Source of the DNA: Oidiodendron maius Zn
Lineage: Eukaryota; Ascomycota; Leotiomycetes; Myxotrichaceae
NCBI GenBank assembly: GCA_000827325.1
Contig: KN832878.1
Location: 1-64,000, forward strand
Reading direction: 5' to 3'
Length of the DNA stretch: 64,000 nt
Shown here: one piece after another, positions 57,252 through 64,000 of the stretch
Position numbering within the stretch: position 1 is the stretch's first letter
Layout of the letters: each line of letters starts with the position of its first letter
Notes under the pieces: generated by a model
What the model was told of the DNA's origin: nothing
The model's database searches: none
What the model saw: only the letters and a program-made list of their open reading frames with translations
Program-made: the position numbers and the translations under genes

Positions 57252-58021
57252 TCACCCAAAGCTGGTCAGGTCATACCCGTTTCCCTTTTCCAGCCCTCTT
57301 TTCCACGCCGGACTGCTGAGGATCCTCTTCCTCCAAGCATCAACCTTGGGATAGTCCTTGGCCAAGTCGACCCAGCCTCTAACGGCGATATTGTCCACCG
57401 GCCAAATCAACATGACATCACTCCTGCTCATGTGCGTGCCATTGAACCATTCCCTCTCTCCTAACTCGCTCTCTAGATACTCTAGGTTCTTCTGGAACTC
57501 AGCCCCAGTGAAGGCCTTGTTGAACCCCCTCCGCGCAGCACGCATGATGTACACGAACGGCCATGGCGTCCTCCCTGCCACGATCTCTAGCGTCAACTCC
57601 AGCGTGTTGATAATCCCCATTGACGCCCCTGCGAAGCTCGTCAGCTCCTCGTCCCGGATCCAGTCTTCGCCCGCGAATCGCCCTTCGGAATCATAGGTCT
57701 TGAGCAGGTACGCGCTGATCGCGCTGGACTCGATGATGGACCGCCCCTCTGCGGTTACCAGCGTTGGCGACCGTCCTAGCCGCTGAACCTTCGTCATCTC
57801 CTTTGGGGCGCGATGCTCCACGCGTGAGTGGAGGACGAGATTGTACTCAATGCCCAACTCCTCGAGGAGCCATAGGATCCGTTGGGACTGCGAGTTCTGT
57901 CGACCTCCAGGGGTCAGCAGGTATGAAGGGATGGTGCGGGATCACGGAAGAATTTTGGAATACATACGCTGAGGTGGTGAAGGGTGGGAACCCCGCCTTT
58001 CTGGCCTTCGGGTTTAATCAT
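57252..58021 (-). CDS. Glutathione S-transferase
   Basis: Two exons, 58021-57968 and 57896-57252 (71-bp intron), give 232 aa, normal for the family. The N-terminal thioredoxin-like half reads PTLHHLSNSQSQRILWLLEEL, with the Ser after the first strand in the usual catalytic place. LVTAEGRSIIESSAISAYLL contains the glutathione-binding E-S pair. The helical C-terminal domain has EWFNGTHMSRSDVMLIWPV and ends PAWKRGLEKGNGYD. It conjugates glutathione to electrophiles or reduces peroxides in the cytosol; the substrate is unknown. The first exon is essential for the active-site segment. It is divergent from the dehydrogenase gene. Confidence 0.9.
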
Positions 58022-58908
58022 TCTTGACGTTTTAGAGCTTTAGGGGTGGATAATTCGGGCCAATTGATGCCAAAAGGAGCCAATTGATGTTTGAAGAGGT
58101 CAAGAGGGCAATTTGGAACGAGGCTCGAGGATTGGTGTCAGCGTTGCATTCGGCAGTCGCTCGATTCAACTGTGGTCAGGCAGTAGCTGCAGAAATGTGG
58201 GAGCTGAAGACGGATGTCAGATGCGTGATGCTTGGTTGTGTCGTAACTTGTGGTGTAGTGAAAGGGAGAATTCTATAGGTTTCAAAAAACAATTTGGGAA
58301 GGTCGTGGTTGCATCCGAGTCACGCAAGGCTGACAATGCACCGGCATTGGAGATTTCGGATTTTGATTGCTCATTTCGTCCATTTTACACGAAACTACTT
58401 CATCGCACCCCAATAGACTGCCTCTACAGATACCTAAGGTAGAGCCTCAAGCAATTGGAGGTATTGATGTATAACGGATCGAGAACGTTCTCTGCGCCAT
58501 ACAGCGGTGAATTGCTCACTTCCCGTGCAACACCAGCTGCCTCGCAAGTTAGGTGCTATTTTGTATCTCTTGAAAGGAGACAAAATGCCTTCAGTAAGAT
58601 CCTCTCGCTACTTTCGTCGCCAGTAATTCAAAGAGCCTCAAAGTTGGGGAATGCTTAGGAGCAAGGATGTTGCATCACCCATGTGCCAACTGCCCAACCG
58701 CCACTGCCGCTCAGATCATGTGGTCTGCAACGACATTCTCATCTCATTTCAATCATCAAAACGGCTCTCGAGTGCGAGAGTTCGGTGAGGCAAGATACTA
58801 TAGTGAGCTTCTCATTGTGTATAACTTGTTTATATTAGCTAGCTTGAGCCTATTGCTCGACCTGATTGATACATCTCTCTTTCCGCATCTCACCGCCGTT
58901 TCCAATTC
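58022..58908. promoter_or_regulatory. Divergent promoter region, GST and 2-hydroxyacid dehydrogenase
   Basis: About 890 bp between divergent starts, with no supported coding frame. Confidence 0.45.
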
Positions 58909-60201
58909 ATGGCATCAACTTCTAGACGGTCCAGCAAGCTGGTCGTGCTCCACATCGGGGATCCAGTAAAATGGAATACGGACTTCTATGCTAAATTTTC
59001 TGAGGACTTCACAGTTGTCCGCCCATCCTCCGAAGAACGCCAGAGAGAGGAGTTCATGAAGGGATTGAGGGAGAAGAGATGGGGCGACTTTGATGCCATT
59101 TTCAGACCCTTTTGGAATACTGGGGGCGAGATGGGACGATGGGATAAGGAGCTCATACCGTTGATTCCATCATCGTGCAAGATCTTTGCGTCGGCTGGAG
59201 CTGGGTTTGATTGGGCTGATGTGGATCTTTTTGCTGAGCGAGGTTTGTCCCGTCCATTTGTTCATCTTGAAGGCATGCGCTATGGATTTCTAATAATGAG
59301 AATATAGGCATTGTATACTGCAACAGGTACGACGAAGTATTTGAAGATTTATGGACAAAGAACATCTAACATCGACTAGCGCCGCAGCTTCATCTGAGTC
59401 CGTCGCTGACTTTGCCATCTTTCTCATCTTGGCAGCTTTCAGAAATCTAAATTGGTACAATAAGTATCCCAAAACAAGCGCTGGTCATCACCTTACGCAT
59501 TCACAGGTGCACATCTGCCGCACGAACAGCAGCGGACTTCAAAGACTGCCATACCAATGCTGCAGTCCTGTCCCACAACCCGAGAGGCCACACTCTCGGC
59601 ATCATAGGACTTGGAAACATCGGATTCACGATTGCGAAGAAAGCCTACCTCGCCTTCGGCATGAAGATCAAATATTACGACGTAGTCCGCAAGTCGCGCA
59701 GCCAAGAAGCCGACATTGAGGCAGAGTTCTTCTCTAATCTCGACGACATGCTGGCTATCAGCGACTGCGTAGTGCTCGCCACGCCCGCCGCCCCGGACGG
59801 GAGGAAACTCATTAACAGGTCGACGCTGGGGAAAATGAAATGGGGAAGTCGGTTTGTGAATATCGCTCGTGGCAGCTTGGTTGATGAAGAGGCCGTGGCG
59901 GATGCGGTTGATCAGGGCAGACTCATCGGTGTTGGATTGGATGTGCATGAGTTTGAGCCGCGGGTTAATGAGAGGCTGAAGAAGATGAGAGCCGTAACGC
60001 TCACGTCGCATAATGCTGGTGGGACGCTTGATACGTATGCATTTTCTTCTTGATTTTTCTGGTTAATACTGATGCTTCTGTAGGCATATAGGTTTTGAGC
60101 TGTTGTCGATGAAGAACATTGATGCAGTGTTGAAGGGACGAGAACCTTTGACGCCAGTAAATAAGCACTTGCTGTCCAAAGTAGCAAAGCCGAAGCTTTG
60201 A
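58909..60201 (+). CDS. D-isomer-specific 2-hydroxyacid dehydrogenase
   Basis: Five exons, 58909-59242, 59308-59326, 59380-59454, 59507-60034 and 60084-60201, give 357 aa; exon 2 is only 19 nt. The NAD(P)-binding fold has HTLGIIGLGNIG near 190. Catalytic residues are in place: Arg in VNIARGSLVDEEAV, Glu in GLDVHEFEP, and His in LTSHNAGGT. The family reduces 2-keto acids such as glyoxylate, hydroxypyruvate or aromatic keto acids to D-hydroxy acids. The HNPRGH segment before the nucleotide site is typical of the fungal glyoxylate reductase/D-mandelate dehydrogenase-like group. The exact substrate is not readable. Confidence 0.9.
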
Positions 60202-60656
60202 ACATATATTCAGGCATTCTATACATTTTATGCATTAGTGAAATAGGTAGGAGCATATTTGAATTATTACTTGGAGAGTTATCCAAGCATTACTTGAACG
60301 ACTTGAACTGTGATCTCCTCGCACAGTACATAGCAAGGCACAAGGGATATCAAAAAATATAGAAATGATACATACAAGGATTTGGAAACTGTCAAAAGGC
60401 ATCAGTCCTTGTGTCTTGAAGTGCCTGTCTGTAAAATATCATGGATTGCGAGGCGCATCATAAATAGTCGCATATAATACAGCAGGCCCAACCTCTTAGC
60501 CGTGAGCCTTATGAAAACTTGCCTGTATGAGGGTTATCTATTCTCAGATAACGTAGGGTAATGACGCCGCCATAGCCCAGGAAGCTCTGAAGTATATGCC
60601 AAACCAAACCAAACCAAACCAACCCAAATTCATACCAATGCGATTATGCACTCCCA
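60202..60656. other. Spacer with CCAAA microsatellite
   Basis: Short spacer between convergent genes. A pentamer tract (CCAAA repeated, about 60599-60623) lies near the TAF11 3' end. Nothing else is recognised. Confidence 0.6.
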
Positions 60657-61672
60657 TTACTTGAAGAGCCTCTTGCCCCCAGCTCTTGGGCCGAATCGCT
60701 CAACTCCACTGCTCGCCTGCATTTGCCAGTGACCGAGTTGACCAGCTAAAGAATTCTCGCTCGAGAGTTTATGTCTCCTGTACGCCTCTCTCAGGTGGTC
60801 TGGCAATAGCGGACCCCTCAGCACCTGCTCTCTTCCCTCAGTTGGTGGAGTGGGCAGGAGGGTCTTGGACTCATCGTCCGATTCCAGCCACTGGGTTTGC
60901 ACTCTCCTGGCACCTTCGATCATCTCCCCGATGAACACCTTGGCGACAGATCGGACAGCAAGTATGACGCTTTGGGGGGCGGATTGGGAGAGTGTTTGGT
61001 TGACAATCTATGCGATGTTAGCCACATGTTCTATTTGACGATTTGCTAATATCACAATAGTAAGAGATAACATACCCTTCTGACCACTGAGTCCGCCAGT
61101 TTGCTCGCCCTCCAGGCCTCATACCTGTCAAACTGTTCAGGATCGAAAACCGCATACAACATCGCCCTCATCTGCTTCTCTTTCGTCGCCTCCTCATCCG
61201 TCCTTGCCTCTATCGCCACAGCAGTCTCCCCGCCCCCATCCTCTTCCTCATCCTCCTCAGCAGTCGCCTCGCGGCTCGCTCTCCTGCCTCTCCCGCTCGC
61301 TCCCGAAACTACAGATTTCGTCCTTCCCCCGACAATGCTCGTGTCATCGTCCCCCTTTCCCTTCGACTTGCGCCCGCGCTTCCTCTTCGTGCCTGACATG
61401 CCTGAGACCAGGCTTGCGGACTCGACGCTGGGCGAGCGTGAAAAGCGCTGGTCCTGCGTGGAGGACTCGGGTGGGAAGGAGGTCTGGCGCAGCGGATGCG
61501 AGGCTATAGAGGTCACGGAGAGCATGGATGCTTTGCGGCGCTTGGCAGACGGAGCAGCGGATGGCAGGTCGGACTGTCGACGCTTGGTGCTTGGCGGGAG
61601 CTGGGTGAGGGGAGAGTAGGATGGAGAGGTTGCCGGGAGAGATGGATGGCTGTAGGGAGGTGAGGTCGCCAT
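60657..61672 (-). CDS. taf11: TFIID subunit TAF11 (TAFII28-like histone fold)
   Basis: Two exons, 61672-61076 and 61007-60657 (68-bp intron, phase 0), give 315 aa. The first ~150 residues are disordered, rich in Ser/Pro/Lys, with KRKRGRKSKGKG, then an acidic stretch. The histone fold begins at VFDPEQFDRYEAWRASKL and continues in exon 2 as SQSAPQSVILAVRSVAKVF, IGEMIEGARRVQTQWL and LLPDHLREAYRRH, the diagnostic TAF11 C-terminus. TAF11 pairs with TAF13 in TFIID and contacts TBP and TFIIA. The frame stays open upstream to 62104, but the ATG at 61672 is chosen because the upstream residues look like translated leader. Confidence 0.92.
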
Positions 61673-62252
61673 GGTGAGTTTATCGAATGGACGATGCAGA
61701 AGGCGCGAGGGAGGAGGCGTAAATGTGAGGACGCTGCCTCTATCAAGATAATAAGAGTTGGTTTCGATGCAGAGCAGCTTGTGAGGAGAGAGGTGAAGAT
61801 GAAGGCATGCGCATCGAAGAAGTTCGGTAAGGATGATGGAGATAAAGATTGAGATGGAGGCTGAGATGGAGGTTGGGTTGGAGTTGAGTTGCAGGTTGAG
61901 TTTGTGTTCCGTGCCTTGTAGTTCTGTGACGCCCGAGCTCCAGATTTCGGAGACGAGGCTGGAAATATTTAGTGCGGATTTACGAATTGGTGCTGGGGTG
62001 CATTGAAAAAAGCGTGAGAAGAGCAGAAACGAGTCCTCCAGCCTTGACGGACTGAATAGACGCTGATACACACGTATACGGAGGATGGCTGATTTCCGTT
62101 GCATTGCATGGCGTTATAAGAGGAACATACTGGTCTTCCACACCAGAGATATGAACGGCATTTTTGGTGGTCTTAATGCCATATCACATCTCAATATCTA
62201 TGGTAACGGTATTACAGGAATCATTACTCATTATTCATAGACTCCCGCACGT
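61673..62252. promoter_or_regulatory. TAF11 leader and spacer to thymidylate kinase
   Basis: Both flanking genes are on the minus strand. This contains the TAF11 promoter and leader plus the 3' end of the kinase gene. An in-frame upstream extension of TAF11 is open through most of it but does not look like protein. Confidence 0.5.
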
Positions 62253-63259
62253 CTATGATGCAGATTGACTGCTAACCCAGGACTTTATAAGTAACTCACC
62301 CGTCTCGGGGTTATATTTCGTGTGGCCTTTCCGAATAGATTCCTTTAAGTGCTTCTCAACCGTCAGCTCGCCGTTCTCCGACCTCCTCCTGACATGCGGG
62401 ACCCTTTCAACAGTCCCCTCGGGCCAATTCCTTACAACGCCCAGCGGTCCTCGTGCCTCGCCGCCTGCCACTGCATTCACTGTAATAATACCCTCCTCAT
62501 ACACCATCTCTGCCACCTCGTCCAAAGATTTGCCAGCATCGATCACTCTCATATCCACAGCCTCGTCATGCCGCACGTGCTCCATGTCTAGAAATAGCTG
62601 CCGCACCCTCTGCTGCATCTCCTTCTTTTCGTACTTCTCGTTCCCGTACCCACCTCTCTGTTCCGCGTCCTCGGGGCTTAGATTCAGAAACACCACGGCA
62701 TCGGGTCGAGGAAGACCGATGTCTGGAGACTTGGCCCATTCCAGTGAGAGCTCTGGATTCTGTTTTGCAGCACTGTATATCATTCCCGAGTAGTAATATC
62801 GATCGCACACAATTGTGTAGCCTTGCCGTATTGTATCCTTTATCCACGATCTGCCCAAGGTTAGTTTGGCTAATATGACAGAGGGGCCAGACGCACGCCT
62901 TCTCCCAGCGATTAGCAGAGAAGAGGAGGTGAATTGAATGATCGTCCATCTCGGTTTTGCTTTGCAGGTAGCTATCAATCATCTTGCCTATCGGCGTGGT
63001 CCGATCTGATCTTGGGATCAGTATGCATCGACGATAAGGTCAATATAGAAAATAGGTAGTCTGCAACACAGCAGAAAGGCATACCGGGGAACCGGAGTGG
63101 TTTGACATTATGTCCAGCCTCGTAGAGAGCATCACAGAGTTTCTTGACCTGCGTCGTCTTCCCTGCGCGGTCGAGTCCTTCGATCACGATGAACGCCCCG
63201 CGCGCAACCGGCTTGGCGGGTTCTCTCCAAGGGTAGGCTCCTCCTGCAGAAGCTGCCAT
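62253..63259 (-). CDS. cdc8: Thymidylate kinase (dTMP kinase)
   Basis: Three exons, 63259-63085, 63005-62897 and 62850-62253 (introns 79 and 46 bp), give 293 aa. The P-loop reads FIVIEGLDRAGKTTQ (about 23-37). After the first junction comes RFPDRTTPIGKMI, then HLLFSANRWEKASWI, and CDRYYYSGMIYSAAK holds the DRY substrate motif. The enzyme phosphorylates dTMP to dTDP, essential for dTTP supply. The C-terminus is about 70 residues longer than yeast Cdc8. A GTGAGT donor at about 62300 and an AG at 62252 could remove 47 bp and give the alternative ending VRESMNNE instead of the one annotated; I cannot decide between them. It is divergent from TAF6. Confidence 0.92.
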
Positions 63260-63628
63260 AGCTGCAGCTTCTTCAAGTCGAAAACTATGTCAATGGGATT
63301 CTGCGTTTTAGCAAGTGAAGGTTGATATCGCCAGCGGGGACGCGGGGTGAGTTTCGGCGACGCGCTTCGGCTATGAGAATCTTGTCAGCCTTGTCTCGAA
63401 ACTCTGGCGGCGCTTGGGAACTTTATTCCTTCCATCCGGGCGCAAGACCACCTCGATACTTAACTGCGCATCAGCAACATCAGCTTTGTCTAGCCATCTG
63501 AGACTCAACATAGCTGCAGAAGGCCATAAAGTCTGATGTGCGCGAATCTCCACTCTTGCTAAGGCTCGCTCACCCTGCAGGCATTGCTGGCGCAACCAGA
63601 TCGGTCTGCGCCGAGCACACAATTCATC
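63260..63628. promoter_or_regulatory. Bidirectional promoter, cdc8 and taf6
   Basis: 369 bp separate the divergent start codons of two housekeeping genes, so one compact shared promoter is likely. No specific factor site was identified with confidence. Confidence 0.55.
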
Positions 63629-64000
63629 ATGGCTTCCGACCCAAAGCTTGTCTGGAATCCAGACAATGTGCGAGATGTTGCAGAATCAGTCGGCATATCA
63701 TCGTTGAATGAGGAAGCTGTGCGGGCGCTCTCACAAGAGGTGGAATACCGAGTTGGGCAAGTCATCGTAGAAGCAATGCGCTTCATGCATCAAGGCAAGA
63801 GGACAGTGCTAGGTACGCAGGATATATCTCAGGCTTTAAGAGTTCTGGATGTGGAGCCGTTATATGGCTACGAATCAACGAGACCGCTGAGATTTGGGGA
63901 GGCCTCGCTGGGGCCTGGGCAACCTCTGTTTTATGTCGAGGACGAGGAGATCGATTTTGAGAAACTCATCAACGCGCCGCTGCCCAAGGTTCCGCGGGAT
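63629..64000 (+). CDS. taf6: TFIID/SAGA subunit TAF6, N-terminal part (runs off the window)
   Basis: Starts ATGGCTTCCGAC at 63629 and stays open for 124 codons to the window end without an intron. The N-terminal histone fold of TAF6 is clear: [16 protein letters not shown], then [39 protein letters not shown] and [11 protein letters not shown]. The linker that follows ([21 protein letters not shown]) is equally conserved. TAF6 pairs with TAF9 in TFIID and SAGA. The HEAT-repeat C-terminal part lies beyond the window. Confidence 0.95.
   Translation, partial: MASDPKLVWNPDNVRDVAESVGISSLNEEAVRALSQEVEYRVGQVIVEAMRFMHQGKRTVLGTQDISQALRVLDVEPLYGYESTRPLRFGEASLGPGQPLFYVEDEEIDFEKLINAPLPKVPRD

Noticed and set aside
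61673-62104. N-terminal extension of TAF11 to an upstream in-frame codon
   Set aside because: The extension is rich in hydrophobic and irregular sequence unlike TAF11, and the internal ATG at 61672 starts a typical disordered leader.

Overview
The window reads as nuclear DNA of a filamentous ascomycete (Pezizomycotina). Genes carry many short introns (about 45-100 bp, GTRNGT-like donors, some with CTAAC-like branch sites). An LTR retrotransposon shows massive C-to-T/G-to-A decay typical of repeat-induced point mutation (RIP). Several families are fungal-specific: a NACHT-ankyrin NLR, two-subunit type I fatty acid synthase, YAT-type amino acid permease and URC4. All gene models below were assembled by eye from splice signals, reading phase and family conservation; no alignment or transcript data were used.

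Layout. 1-463: 3' end of a GC-rich Ty3/gypsy element with an intact-looking LTR. 464-about 5340: an extremely TA-rich, RIP-destroyed Ty1/copia element whose gag-pol register is still unbroken apart from stop codons. 5.3-7.0 kb: no supported gene, possibly a decayed LTR fragment. 7.06-8.76 kb (+): URC4-type uracil catabolism gene. 9.45-14.68 kb (-): one large gene joining a poly-Glu/CUE-like N-terminal half to an SNF2-type helicase. 16.59-19.80 kb (+): NACHT NLR with near-identical ankyrin repeats. 20.06-21.43 kb (-): SLX1 nuclease subunit. 23.07-28.68 kb (+): KDM5/JARID1-type histone demethylase.

30.2-42.5 kb (-): a tandem pair encoding fatty acid synthase beta (2080 aa) and alpha (1617 aa). 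The alpha subunit ends right after its ketosynthase and lacks the C-terminal phosphopantetheinyl transferase domain of primary-metabolism FAS. That is the architecture of secondary-metabolite FAS pairs such as HexA/HexB, but no polyketide synthase is seen in the window. 43.29-43.87 kb: small ORFan with a retrotransposon-like Cys/His motif. 43.9-46.7 kb: no supported gene. 46.73-50.27 kb (-): five-exon conserved fungal protein, probably WD40-like. 50.3-52.6 kb: GC-rich intergenic. 52.65-55.20 kb (+): 13-exon amino acid permease with exons as small as 14 and 17 nt. 57.25-58.02 kb (-): glutathione S-transferase. 58.91-60.20 kb (+): D-2-hydroxyacid dehydrogenase. 60.66-61.67 kb (-): TAF11. 62.25-63.26 kb (-): thymidylate kinase. 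63.63 kb to window end (+): 5' part of TAF6.

The left third is accessory in character (transposons, NLR, odd SNF2 gene). The right end is conserved housekeeping (TAF11, dTMP kinase, TAF6). The FAS pair in the middle is the best lead for an uncharacterised pathway. I found no convincing evidence of a wholly new kind of system.
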